Shown in pieces: positions 41,455 to 50,276 of a stretch of 64,000 nucleotides of DNA (positions within the stretch are counted from its first letter, which is position 1; every line of letters begins with the position of its first letter). Origin of the DNA: CAZIOH01 sp964540815. Its GTDB lineage: Bacteria; Myxococcota_A; Polyangia; Fen-1088. The translations under genes were made by a program, and so were the position numbers. The notes under the pieces were generated by a model, which saw nothing but the letters and a program-made list of their open reading frames with translations, was not told the DNA's origin and did no database searches. The stretch lies in assembly GCA_964540815.1 (NCBI GenBank), contig CAZIOH010000001.1, forward strand, positions 168,124 to 232,123. The letters are read 5' to 3'.

Positions 41455-41919
41455 TCAGATGGTCGTGGCTGGTCTGCGCCGCACCATCAGGGCGGGGCTC
41501 GAGATTTGAACCGCCTCGCCGCGCTGGTTCAGGGTCGTGAGGCGGATCTTCACGATGCCGAGCTCCGGACGGGAGCGCGACGGGCGCACCTCCGTCACCT
41601 CGGCCTCGATCCGCAGCACGTCGCCCGGGCGCACCGGCCGCAGCCAGCGCAGGTCCTCTCCGCCGGCCCCGATGGTGCCGCCCGCCACCTTCAGGTCGCT
41701 GTCCACCAGCAGGCGCATGGTGACCGCGGCGGTGTGCCACCCGCTGGCGGCGAGCCCTCCGAAGAGGCTGTCTTTCGCGGCGTCCTCGTCCAGGTGAAAC
41801 GGCTGCGGGTCGAACTCCGCCGCGAACGACTTGATGCGCTCGGCCGTGATCTCCTTGGTGCCCGAGTGGAAGGTCTGCCCAACCACGAAATCCTCGAAGA
41901 ACCTCGGCTCAATCTGCAT
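41455..41919 (-). CDS. MaoC-like (hotdog) dehydratase
   Basis: A 154-residue single-domain hotdog protein. FFEDFVVGQTFHSGTKEIT begins the fold, and AAEFDPQPFHLDEDAAKDS carries the D...H hydratase motif (Asp and His of the R-specific enoyl-CoA hydratase site); RWLRPVRPGDVLRIEAEVTE is the typical later strand block. Members add water to enoyl-CoA or a related thioester. A strong GGAGGGGAG precedes the ATG at 41919. The gene lies downstream of the GH43-like gene on the same strand, separated by a hairpin-rich 249-base spacer. Confidence 0.88.
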   Translation of the reverse strand: MQIEPRFFEDFVVGQTFHSGTKEITAERIKSFAAEFDPQPFHLDEDAAKDSLFGGLAASGWHTAAVTMRLLVDSDLKVAGGTIGAGGEDLRWLRPVRPGDVLRIEAEVTEVRPSRSRPELGIVKIRLTTLNQRGEAVQISSPALMVRRRPATTI

Positions 41920-41999
41920 CGTCACTCCCCTCCTGGCGGTCCCTCTCGGCTGTCGAGCTTGGCACCGACCTCCGGGTGCCCTCTGAATGTTGGATCGGA

Positions 42000-42016
42000 G
42001 GTGGGCTTTGCCCACC
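42000..42016. repeat. 7-bp hairpin in the MaoC leader region
   Basis: GGTGGGC and GCCCACC flank a TTT loop, forming a perfect 7-bp stem about 80 bases before the MaoC start on the reverse strand. A second short inverted repeat, GGCACC and GGTGCC, lies close by near 41960-41980. Confidence 0.7.
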
Positions 42017-42075
42017 GGAGAAGACATCGGCCAAGCAGATCCGGGTTCGACTCTCGTCGTCCGTCGGGAGGGGCC

Positions 42076-42169
42076 CGTGGGGAGGGGGCCTCCCCTCCCC
42101 ACGAGCGCCGAAGGCGCGTCCCCGCGGGGAGGGGTCCGCCCCTTCCCGCGAGCGCCGAAGGCGCGTCCC
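42076..42169. repeat. Two abutting 47-bp palindromic units with stem-preserving differences
   Basis: Unit 1 (42076-42122) and unit 2 (42123-42169) are in direct tandem. Each holds a 12-bp stem with a 4-base loop, then a second hairpin GCGCC-GAA-GGCGC, then CGTCCC or GTCCC. The units differ at 5 of 47 positions: one T-A pair becomes C-G, one G-C becomes G-T, and two differences are in the loop, so the stem stays paired. Unit 2 ends at the stop codon of the GH43-like gene. It resembles a REP/BIME-type element or a structured terminator. Confidence 0.85.
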
Positions 42170-43512
42170 TACATTCCGTGGATCACGGTCCCATGGCTGA
42201 TGTTGTTGCCCACCGTCGGCAGGCCCTTCATCGCCGTCCAGGTCTGGAACATGTCGGTGCTGTCGCTGTACATCTCGTGTCCGGCGCCGCCCGCGTCGCA
42301 GTAGATGCGCCAGGTACCGTTGGCGAGCTGGATCAGCGCCGGGGCTTCCTTGTGGTTGCCCCAGCCGGCCCAGTCATCCTTGCCGATGAAGTTCCAGGGT
42401 CCATCGATGCTGGTCGAGGTCGCATGCTCGATGTAGGTCGCGCTCTCGTGCTTGGTGAAGGCATGGTAGGTGGCGCCCACCTTGACGATGAAGGTGTCGA
42501 TGTAGTCGGGGCCGATGCCGATCCAGGTCGGCCCGCTGAACATGGTCAGCGTGTCGTTCATGGCCTTGTAGCGGTAGGTCTTGGCGTCGACGTTGACCAG
42601 CGCGTAGATGCTGCCATCGCTGTCCTTGAACCACTCCGGGGCCCAGGTGTTCTTCACCCCGGCCACGCCCGCCGGGACGGTGGTGACGGTGGTCCAGGTC
42701 TTGAGGTCGGCGCTCGAGGCGATGCTGAAGCTCGAATCGGCCCCGCAGCAGGCCATCGTTGGCGGGGTGGTGAAGGCGACATAGAACTTGCCATCGGTGT
42801 GCTTCATGATGCTGGGATCGCGCAGGAAGCCCGTCGGCCCGGTGTACTTGGTGTCGACCAGCATGGTGAAGTTGAGCCCGTCGGTCGACGTGTAAATGAT
42901 GAGGTCGGAGCTCGGCGCCGAGTCGTTGAAGACCGAGAAGATGTAGGGGTAGGCGGGGCCGCCTGGGGGAACGGGCGCCGCACCGCCGCTGCCGGTGGTC
43001 GCCGGGGCGCCACCCTGGCCGGGCGTCCCGCCGTTGCCGCCCCCGCCAGGACCGCGTCCCCCGAGCGGAGCGCCGGCCCCACCGCTTGCCCCCGGGGTCC
43101 CGCCGAAGCCGGGGAGGCCACCCGTCGCAGCTGGACCAGCGCCGCCGCTGCCGGGCGCTCCGCCCGACGAGGTGTCGACACTGGACCCGCCCGAACCCGG
43201 GGTGACGACGGCCGCGCCGCCCGAGCCCGTGGTCGCTCCCCCGGAGGCCGCGGCACCGACCTCGCCCCCGGTCGAGCCGCCGCTCGATCCCGGGCCCGGG
43301 CTCCCGCCCGTCCCCAAGATCGCGCCCGTCCCCCCTGAGCCGGCCGGGCTGCTCGAGCTGCTGCCGCCGCAGGCCCCGGCGAGGGTCATCGCCAGGCATG
43401 CACCGGAAGCCACCCAGAGACGTCGGTCGCGGGGCTCGCCGGGCTTTCGAGGGCTGGCCGGGGAATTCTTCGGGGCTCGGGTCGAGGGGGGCGAAGTGGG
43501 CGAAGTGAGCAT
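42169..43512 (-). CDS. Lipoprotein with GH43-like five-bladed propeller
   Basis: A 447-residue lipoprotein: ALAVASGACLAMTLAGAC-type signal region ending at a lipobox Cys, a very long GTGG-rich linker to about residue 190, then a beta-propeller. YIFSVFNDSAPSSDLIIYTS, GFLRDPSIMKHTDGKFYVAF, NTWAPEWFKDSDGSIYALV and WGNHKEAPALIQLANG resemble GH43 arabinosidase/xylosidase blades with the RDPS and APE motifs carrying catalytic acids. Arabinan or xylan-type substrates are likely by family only. The start at 43512 lacks a visible ribosome binding site; the frame is open further upstream. Confidence 0.8.
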   Translation of the reverse strand: MLTSPTSPPSTRAPKNSPASPRKPGEPRDRRLWVASGACLAMTLAGACGGSSSSSPAGSGGTGAILGTGGSPGPGSSGGSTGGEVGAAASGGATTGSGGAAVVTPGSGGSSVDTSSGGAPGSGGAGPAATGGLPGFGGTPGASGGAGAPLGGRGPGGGGNGGTPGQGGAPATTGSGGAAPVPPGGPAYPYIFSVFNDSAPSSDLIIYTSTDGLNFTMLVDTKYTGPTGFLRDPSIMKHTDGKFYVAFTTPPTMACCGADSSFSIASSADLKTWTTVTTVPAGVAGVKNTWAPEWFKDSDGSIYALVNVDAKTYRYKAMNDTLTMFSGPTWIGIGPDYIDTFIVKVGATYHAFTKHESATYIEHATSTSIDGPWNFIGKDDWAGWGNHKEAPALIQLANGTWRIYCDAGGAGHEMYSDSTDMFQTWTAMKGLPTVGNNISHGTVIHGM

Positions 43513-43657
43513 GGAAGGGAGAGTATCGCGACCACGCGCTTTTCGGGCTTCCGGCGGGTCAAATTGACGCGGGTGCCCACGCCGGGTGGGTGTTTCCATG
43601 CTCGACGCGGATCGCCCGCCCGGCCAGCGGCGGGCTCACGGCGCGGTGCGCCAGGCG

Positions 43658-46600
43658 TCAGTTCGAGGCCGGCGTGGGATCCGCGATCGCGTCGATGTAG
43701 ACGAGCTTGCCGTCCTTGGCCGAGGTGTCCGCGGTCGCGATCATGTACGCCGCCGAGCCGCGATCGTAGCTGATCCCCGAGATCCGGGTGGTTGGCCCGA
43801 ACACGTAGGTCTGCTTCAGCACGGGCCCGCTGCCTCCGTTGACGTCGATGACGTACAGGTTGCCAGCGGTCGTCCCCGCCACCAGGATTCCGCCGATGTA
43901 GAAGGGCGGGCTCGAGAACACATCGGACGAGCTGCCGGGGCGGTACGGATAACCCGTCAGCTCGGCGCCGGTCCCGCCGCTGTTGTACGAGGCGTAGAGG
44001 TGGCCGTCGCCGTCGCCGTAGAAGGCCCGGTCGAGGGCAGGGTCCACGTACAGCGATCCGATCGCGCAGCTGCTCCCGGCGGCGCACCCCGCGTGGTTGG
44101 TGGTGTCGTGGTAGCTCCAGAGCGTGCTGCCGAAGCTGGCCGGATCGGCCACCAGCAACGTCCCGGCGCTGTCGGCGGCGTAGACCTTGCTGTTGATGAC
44201 CGAGAGTCGGCCGCTCACGGTCCCGGTCAAGGTGGCGTTGTCGGTGGTGAGCGTCTGGGTCGTGGCATCGACCTTGTAGAGGTGCGCGGCGCTGCCCATG
44301 AACGCATAGGTGTCCCCGCTCGCCCACAGCGCCGGCGCCGCGCCGCTGATCACCGTGGTGACCGTGAGGGGGCTGCTGCTGGCGAGCGCGCGGCTGGTCT
44401 TGCCGAGGGTCCAGATCTTGTTGTTGCCGCTGGCGGTGCCGCCCCAGTAGAGATTGTTGGCGTCGAGGCCGAGCGGCGTGCTGATCGTGCAGGAGCAGTC
44501 GAACGGCCCGGGCGACCAGTTGCCGGTCGTGTCCTGGGTGAGGGAGGTGCTGCCGTTGTCGATCAGGCGGTAGACCTTGCCCGACGACGTCGCGGTGTAG
44601 ACGTAGTGCACGCCGCCCACGGTGTCGAAGCGCGGGGTGCCGACCAGATCGACCCCGCTCGGGCTGTCCCAGGAGTACAGCGCCGTGCCGTTGGTGTTGC
44701 GCACGTAGATGCGGTCGGCGGTGCCGCCGCCCACGTCGTGGAACAGGACGTAGGTCGAGTAGTACGTGAAGGTGTTCCAGTCGAAGGCCGCGGCGGGAAA
44801 GCCTTCGAGCGTGCCGCTGGTGTCCGCCATCGATGCGTGGCTCCACTGCACGACGGCGCCGTTGGTCGCGGGGTTGTCACCCACGCCGTCGTTGTTGGCG
44901 TCGTCGTCGTCGTCGTTGGCCTCGCACAGGGCGTAGGTGGGGCTCGACCCGTTGAGGCAGGTCGCCCCGCCGAACACCGCCCGGGTCTCGGTGGCGCTAC
45001 CGTCGCCGCGCAGGGTGACGTTGCTGGTGGTCGTGCCGCTCGACGCGCCGGCGTCGAACGAGCACCCGTTCGACACGAGGTACAGGCTGGGGGCATAGAT
45101 CTGCAGCAGGCGAGCGCCCGTACCGCTCGAGAAGGCCAGGTTGTCGAAGCGGCTGAAGGTGGTGGTCGACCCGGCGACCGCGTTCACGTACATCCCGTTG
45201 GTGTCGGTGTTCTTGACCGCGAGGCCGGTGACGTCGAGGGTCGGGGTGGCGGTCGAGGTCGAGCCCACCTTGAAGCTGTAGAACGTTCCGGCGCCGCCGG
45301 CGGTCTGGATGGTGGCGCCGGTGCTGGACGCGTGGAGCGTCCCATCGACGATCAGCGTCTTGGTGCTGCCAATCTGGATCGCCCCGCCGCTGGTCGACAG
45401 ATCCAGGGTGCCCTGGGCCCGCGCCGTCAACCCACCCGCGAAGGTGCTGGCGGCCGAGCCCACCGCGTAGGTGCCTGAGTTGATGGTGGCGACGGTGCTG
45501 CTGGAGGAGGCGTCGAGGGTGAACGAGCTCGTGGCCAGGGTGCCGGCGTCGAGCGCGAAGGCGCCGGCCACCGTGGTGTTGGCCCCGAGCGTGTAGGTGG
45601 GCTGGCCGCTGAGCCCGCCCGGGTAGCGCCCGGCCGCCAGCGCCGCCACCTGCGCGGCGGTCAGCGCCACGTTGTAGATGCGCACGTCGTCCAGCACGCC
45701 GTTCAGGTAGTTGGTGCGCGCACCGCTGTACTTGCCGGCGCCGAGGATGGTGTGGCCGGTCGCGAGCCACGAGCTCGCGAAGGTGATGGCGCCCTCCATG
45801 GCCCCGTTCACGTAGAGCCGCAGGGCCGCGGTGTCGGAGGTTCCACACAGGTGGTACCAGGTGCCAGCCACGGGCGTCGTCGTCCCGTCCGTGCTGGTGA
45901 CCCCGGCGCCATTCGCGTCCGGGGTCTCACCGATGAGCGCGAACCTCCCGGTGACGCCGCTCTTCACCATGGTGTAGGCGCTGGTGTTGGTTCCGTCCTG
46001 GCTCACCAGCGCTTGCCACCCGCTGGTGGAGTTGAGCTTGACCCAGGCGCACACCGAGAAGGCTGCGTTGTTCGGCGTGGCGGAGGCACCGACGTCGACA
46101 TAGTCGTTGACACCATCGAAGGTGATGGCCGCCGGGTCGTCGTAGGTGATGGACGACGCGAGGTTCGATGCCGTCCAGAGCGGTCCGTTGGTGAGCGTGG
46201 CGTCGTGCCCACCCGAGGAGAAGTCGCGGGCGATGAGCCCCTGCCCTTCGTCGAGCTTCCAGTATCCGACGAGCGCGGTGGCGGCGACCGGCTCGACCCG
46301 CAGGTCGTTGAACGATCCGGGGCCGATGGTGGCGCTGGCGTTTCCGTCGAGGACCACCTTGCCGGTGCCGGTCGACAGCGTTCCACTGGTGCGGGTCAGG
46401 CCACCGGTCCGCACCGTGTACGACGAGGTCGCGAGGGTCCCGGCGGTCAAGGCCAGCGTCGAGCCGACGTTGACCTCCAGTCGATCCTCGAGGGTCCAGG
46501 TGCCGGTCCCGTTGAAGGTGATGCCACCGAAGACCTGGCCCGCCGAGCGGATCACGCTGCCCGCGCCGCTGCCGTTGAAGGTCACGAGGCCGGCGCTGCC

Positions 46601-47944
46601 GGCGGTGAAGAGCCCGCCGTGGTTCGACCAGCTGCCACCGACCGTCAGGCTGTTGGTCCCGGCGGCCAGGGTGCCGCTGGCGATCACCAGGTTCCCGGCG
46701 ATGGTCGGGCTCCCCGTGAGCGTCTGGGTGGCGACGCCGGTCCCGGGCTGTCGCCCGGCGGCGAGCGCGCTGATCTCGGTGGCCGCGAGGGCGCGCTTGT
46801 AGATCCGGACGTCGTCGATGTTCCCGTTGAAGTAGCGCTGATCGCCGGCGCCGCGCGCCCCGATCGCCCAGTTGTCGGTGACGGTCATCGTGCCGTTGGC
46901 GGTGGTGCTGGTGTTGACCAGGGCCCCGTTGCGATAGAGGTTCCAGGCGCTGCCGTCGTAGGTGCACGTGAGGTGGACCCAGCTGTTGACGTCGGAGACG
47001 GAGGGCGTGTAGTTGGCGAGGTAGCTCCCGCTGCCATTCCAGACGCCGCAGTCGTAACGGCCGTCGACGATGCGGAGGTACACCTCGGCGGTCGGGGAGG
47101 TGGTGAAGCCGTGCGCGACGATGTCGTTGGTCCCGACCGAGCTCGTGTTGTAGACCCACGCCGCGATGGTGATCTGACCCGAGAAGTTCAGGGTGCTCGG
47201 GTTGCCGAGGGACACGTACTGCGACGTCCCGTTCAAGGCCACGCTGCGCGCGTCCGTGAACGTGAGCGATGCCGGAACGGAGGTGGACAGGGTCGGGGTC
47301 CCGGTGTGGGTTCCGTTGTTGCCATAGCCCGACGAATCGGCCGCCGTGCCCACCGAGCTCTCGTCGAGCTTCCAGTATCCGACCAGCCCATCGTTGATGT
47401 ACAGATCGTTGAAGGTGGCCCCGTTGCTGGCGAAGGTCTTGGCGGAGCCGGCGCTCAGCACCACCCGCCCGCCGTCGTGGGTGAAGGTGCCCCCGGTCTT
47501 GTTGAAGGCGCCCTTGACCTCGAGGAGCCCGCTCGGCGCGTTCAGCGTCCCGGCCGACAGCGCAAGATCGCCGCCTATGGTGATGGTGCCGGTCGAGCCG
47601 GTGAAGGTCCCGGCCGCCTGGGTGAAGGTGCCGGTGGTGGTGAGGGTGGTCCCCGAGGTCAGCGAGACCGTGCCGCTGTACCCCGAGTTGATGGACAGGC
47701 TGACCAAGGTCGTGTTGGCGTTGATGCTGCATGCCCCGACGCCGTTCCCATCGAAGACCGCGCTGTCGGATGCCCCGGGGGAGGTGCCCGCGGACGATCC
47801 CCCCGAGGTGGTCGACCAGCGGGTGGTCTGCGCGACCGTCCCGCTCGTGCCACCGATCCAGTAGTAAGTGGTGGCTTCGGCGCTGCCCTCTGCGCCGGCA
47901 AGCAGCGCGACCGCCAGGGCCACCGCGCCGATCGCCGCGCGCAT
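43658..47944 (-). CDS. Large secreted protein with two LamG domains and a C-terminal propeller
   Basis: About 1428 residues. A signal peptide (MRAAIGAVALAVALLAGAEG, cleavage after SAEA) leads into an Ser/Thr/Gly-rich region of short beta repeats, then two ConA-like LamG modules of the type GLVGYWKLDESS...SWVHLTCTYDG...NGNIDDVRIYKRAL and LVGYWKLDEGQG...YLNGVLDDVRIYN. The C-terminal 450 residues form a PQQ-like propeller with YAADSAGTLLVADP and DGHLYASYNSGG. It has no lipobox, so it is probably secreted. The GAGG six bases before 47944 supports this start; ATGs at 47992 and 48052 are alternatives. It probably binds polysaccharide. Confidence 0.8.
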   Translation of the reverse strand: MRAAIGAVALAVALLAGAEGSAEATTYYWIGGTSGTVAQTTRWSTTSGGSSAGTSPGASDSAVFDGNGVGACSINANTTLVSLSINSGYSGTVSLTSGTTLTTTGTFTQAAGTFTGSTGTITIGGDLALSAGTLNAPSGLLEVKGAFNKTGGTFTHDGGRVVLSAGSAKTFASNGATFNDLYINDGLVGYWKLDESSVGTAADSSGYGNNGTHTGTPTLSTSVPASLTFTDARSVALNGTSQYVSLGNPSTLNFSGQITIAAWVYNTSSVGTNDIVAHGFTTSPTAEVYLRIVDGRYDCGVWNGSGSYLANYTPSVSDVNSWVHLTCTYDGSAWNLYRNGALVNTSTTANGTMTVTDNWAIGARGAGDQRYFNGNIDDVRIYKRALAATEISALAAGRQPGTGVATQTLTGSPTIAGNLVIASGTLAAGTNSLTVGGSWSNHGGLFTAGSAGLVTFNGSGAGSVIRSAGQVFGGITFNGTGTWTLEDRLEVNVGSTLALTAGTLATSSYTVRTGGLTRTSGTLSTGTGKVVLDGNASATIGPGSFNDLRVEPVAATALVGYWKLDEGQGLIARDFSSGGHDATLTNGPLWTASNLASSITYDDPAAITFDGVNDYVDVGASATPNNAAFSVCAWVKLNSTSGWQALVSQDGTNTSAYTMVKSGVTGRFALIGETPDANGAGVTSTDGTTTPVAGTWYHLCGTSDTAALRLYVNGAMEGAITFASSWLATGHTILGAGKYSGARTNYLNGVLDDVRIYNVALTAAQVAALAAGRYPGGLSGQPTYTLGANTTVAGAFALDAGTLATSSFTLDASSSSTVATINSGTYAVGSAASTFAGGLTARAQGTLDLSTSGGAIQIGSTKTLIVDGTLHASSTGATIQTAGGAGTFYSFKVGSTSTATPTLDVTGLAVKNTDTNGMYVNAVAGSTTTFSRFDNLAFSSGTGARLLQIYAPSLYLVSNGCSFDAGASSGTTTSNVTLRGDGSATETRAVFGGATCLNGSSPTYALCEANDDDDDANNDGVGDNPATNGAVVQWSHASMADTSGTLEGFPAAAFDWNTFTYYSTYVLFHDVGGGTADRIYVRNTNGTALYSWDSPSGVDLVGTPRFDTVGGVHYVYTATSSGKVYRLIDNGSTSLTQDTTGNWSPGPFDCSCTISTPLGLDANNLYWGGTASGNNKIWTLGKTSRALASSSPLTVTTVISGAAPALWASGDTYAFMGSAAHLYKVDATTQTLTTDNATLTGTVSGRLSVINSKVYAADSAGTLLVADPASFGSTLWSYHDTTNHAGCAAGSSCAIGSLYVDPALDRAFYGDGDGHLYASYNSGGTGAELTGYPYRPGSSSDVFSSPPFYIGGILVAGTTAGNLYVIDVNGGSGPVLKQTYVFGPTTRISGISYDRGSAAYMIATADTSAKDGKLVYIDAIADPTPASN

Positions 47945-48163
47945 CCCGATCCTCGGCGGGGTGCGGGCACGGTCGAACGAGGTCGCGGCGACCATGCGCA
48001 AGCCGCCGGATGGCCGACCTGCCCGGCCTTCGGTGTCCCCAGGAGGAAACATGCTGAAGCCCGATCACATCGGCCAGACCCCCTCAAACGTGAGGCGGGC
48101 GCTGGCTCCCCCGCACCAGGGGCCTCGTCCCCGCTCCACAACCTGCGGGAGATCAGGTGCGCG

Positions 48164-50197
48164 TCAGAGAATCTCGAGCTGACAGGTGGCGCTACAACCG
48201 TCGCGGTCGGTCTGGTTGCCGTCGTCGCAGGCCTCCCCCCAGGCGCCATCGACGTGGCCGTCGCCGCAGCGCGGGACGGCCCGGCACCCCGGCCCGCATC
48301 CCTGCTGTCCGTAGGTCGAGCGGTTCATCCCGTCGTCGCACTCCTCGACGCCCGGCTCCACCTTCGCGTCGCCACAGGTCGGGCCGAGCCCCTCGCACCC
48401 CGGCAGGCAGCCGCCGTAGCTCCCATCGTTGACGCCATCGTCGCACAGCTCGCTGCCATTGATGATGCCGTCGCCGCACCGCGGATCACAAACGGTGCGC
48501 CTGGCCCCGAAGTTCCCGAGGGTCAGCTTGTACGACGACCCGCAGGTGTGGCGCTCCGCTTGAAACACCGCGATCTCGTAGACCCGTCCGACCACCAAGC
48601 CGAGGCGGGTCGCGGCGGGCGCGTCCAGCACCACCGAGCCGGAGACCGGGGAGTGGACGCCGCCGATGTCGACGGCGAGCTGTCCGTTCACGAACACCCA
48701 CACGTCGTCGTCGCCGATGAAGTTCAGCGTCTCGCCCCCGGCGTAGGTGAACCAGTAGCGCACGGCGCTGGTGAAGCCGAAGTTGTGGGGAGCCCCATCG
48801 GAGTCGCAGGTGCCGAGGTGCGCCAGCTCCGGACCGGCGGGCGGGGTGGCCCAGCCGCGGTCGTCGAGCGGGAAGAACGGAGGCAAGGTCCAGCCGGTGG
48901 CCGTCGAGCCGCTCCACCGCTCGGAGTGGTCGAAGAGGTAGGTGCCGTCCGCCTGGCGGAGCAGCGTCAGGGTATCGGGGACGGTCTTGCCGAGCGGGGA
49001 GTCGTGGTACCACTCGGCGTAGTCCGCCGCGCTGGTCAGCACGGAGCAGCCCGGAGGCGGGTCGACCATCACCGGCGTGCGGTCGCTGCCCAGGATCGAC
49101 TGGACCATCCCCGTGCAGTGGCCGCCGATCCCGGCCTCGAAGTTCGGGTGGCCCCCCGCGACGCCGCTCCACATGAAGTCGCGATAGACCACGTCCACCG
49201 TGAGCGACGCGCTATCCGCCGCGCTGACGTCGTGACAGTCCCACCTGGGCTCGAGCACGCAGGTGGCCGAGCACCCGTCGCCCGAGGTGGTGTTGCCGTC
49301 GTCGCACTCCTCGCCGGGGAGCGCGAGCCCATCACCACACGCAGACGTGCACCCGCTCGTTCCGACGCACACAGGCTCGGCGCGACAGCCCGAGGAGCAG
49401 CCGTCGCCGCCCACCTGGTTGCCGTCGTCACAGGACTCATCGCCTTCCTTGACGCCGTCGCCACAGACCGTGACGTGGCAAGGCTCGCCGGCGATCGGGC
49501 AGGCAAACCCCGTCTCCACCCGGCACGCGCCGCTGCACCCGTCGCCCGAGGTGGTGTTGCCGTCGTCGCAGGACTCTGGGCCGAGCTCGAGGCCGTCGCC
49601 GCACAGGGGCAGGCACCGGGCTCCCACCACCGGACACAGCCAGCCCGTCTCGATGGTGCAGGTGGCGGAGCAGCCATCGCCCGCGGTGGCGTTGTGATCG
49701 TCGCAGGCTTCGGCGCCCTCGATCTGCCCGTCCCCGCAGACCACCGCCGAGGTGCACGGCGCGCCGGGGGTGGCGCAGACCCAGTCGCTCTCGATCCGAC
49801 AGATCGCCGAGCAGCCATCGCCGCCGGTCTGGTTTCCGTCGTCGCACGACTCGCCTGGATTGAGCACCCCGTTGCCACACGGGTCGACGACCAGACAACC
49901 CGCCGGCAGGGGGCCGCCGCCAGCGCCGCCGGCGCCGACGGCGCTGGAGACACAGCCCCCGTCGGGCGAAGGCGTGACCCGCACATCGAAGCTGCCGTCC
50001 CACCACGGTCCGACCGACCCGTCGACCGCGCTGCCGGTCTGGCCGCCGCTCGCGGCGGCGCCGGCGCTCGACGAGCGGTTGATTCCCGAGCAACCTCCGG
50101 CGAGCGACAGGAGGCCGACGCACAGCACCCGAGACCACACCGACGACGTGGGCCCCTGACGGGGTCGAAACCGGGACGAAAACCGAAGCCACCGCAT
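48164..50197 (-). CDS. Fibro-slime domain lipoprotein with eight DUF4215 repeats
   Basis: A 677-residue lipoprotein: lipobox LAGGC, short Gly/Ser linker, then five DUF4215 repeats (CGNG/CGDG...CDDGN...GDGCS...C), a fibro-slime domain (from DVVYRDFMWSGVAGGHPNFE to GDDDVWVFVNGQLAVDIGG and VHSPVSG), and three more DUF4215-like repeats at the C-terminus. The repeats are Cys-rich, disulfide-type units typical of myxobacteria. Fibro-slime domains occur in secreted and slime-associated proteins and probably bind carbohydrate. It is divergent from pgk, 79 bases away. Confidence 0.9.
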   Translation of the reverse strand: MRWLRFSSRFRPRQGPTSSVWSRVLCVGLLSLAGGCSGINRSSSAGAAASGGQTGSAVDGSVGPWWDGSFDVRVTPSPDGGCVSSAVGAGGAGGGPLPAGCLVVDPCGNGVLNPGESCDDGNQTGGDGCSAICRIESDWVCATPGAPCTSAVVCGDGQIEGAEACDDHNATAGDGCSATCTIETGWLCPVVGARCLPLCGDGLELGPESCDDGNTTSGDGCSGACRVETGFACPIAGEPCHVTVCGDGVKEGDESCDDGNQVGGDGCSSGCRAEPVCVGTSGCTSACGDGLALPGEECDDGNTTSGDGCSATCVLEPRWDCHDVSAADSASLTVDVVYRDFMWSGVAGGHPNFEAGIGGHCTGMVQSILGSDRTPVMVDPPPGCSVLTSAADYAEWYHDSPLGKTVPDTLTLLRQADGTYLFDHSERWSGSTATGWTLPPFFPLDDRGWATPPAGPELAHLGTCDSDGAPHNFGFTSAVRYWFTYAGGETLNFIGDDDVWVFVNGQLAVDIGGVHSPVSGSVVLDAPAATRLGLVVGRVYEIAVFQAERHTCGSSYKLTLGNFGARRTVCDPRCGDGIINGSELCDDGVNDGSYGGCLPGCEGLGPTCGDAKVEPGVEECDDGMNRSTYGQQGCGPGCRAVPRCGDGHVDGAWGEACDDGNQTDRDGCSATCQLEIL

Positions 50198-50199
50198 TT

Positions 50200-50226
50200 C
50201 GAATTCATCGGCAATTCGAGAATTCG
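50200..50226. promoter_or_regulatory. GAATTC inverted repeats between lipoprotein and pgk
   Basis: In the 79-base divergent space, CGAATTC (50200-50206) and GAATTCG (50220-50226) form a 7-bp inverted repeat with 13 bases between; inside it AATTC-GA-GAATT repeats the half-site (50213-50224). The region is AT-rich for this genome. It could be an operator for both genes. No known regulator motif is recognised. Confidence 0.4.
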
Positions 50227-50276
50227 CTCAACCCCGTCCGGTCGACACGGGTGCCGCCTCTTGATAGATCGCACCC

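Noticed and set aside
42076..42169. CRISPR-like array
   Set aside because: The two units abut with no spacer between them and fold on themselves, so this is a palindromic repeat, not a CRISPR.
48052..48183. Short plus-strand frame with a perfect AGGAGG and ATG (43 residues)
   Set aside because: It runs antisense into the end of the fibro-slime gene, has no signal peptide or hydrophobic segment, and its composition is random. The ribosome-site match is likely chance.
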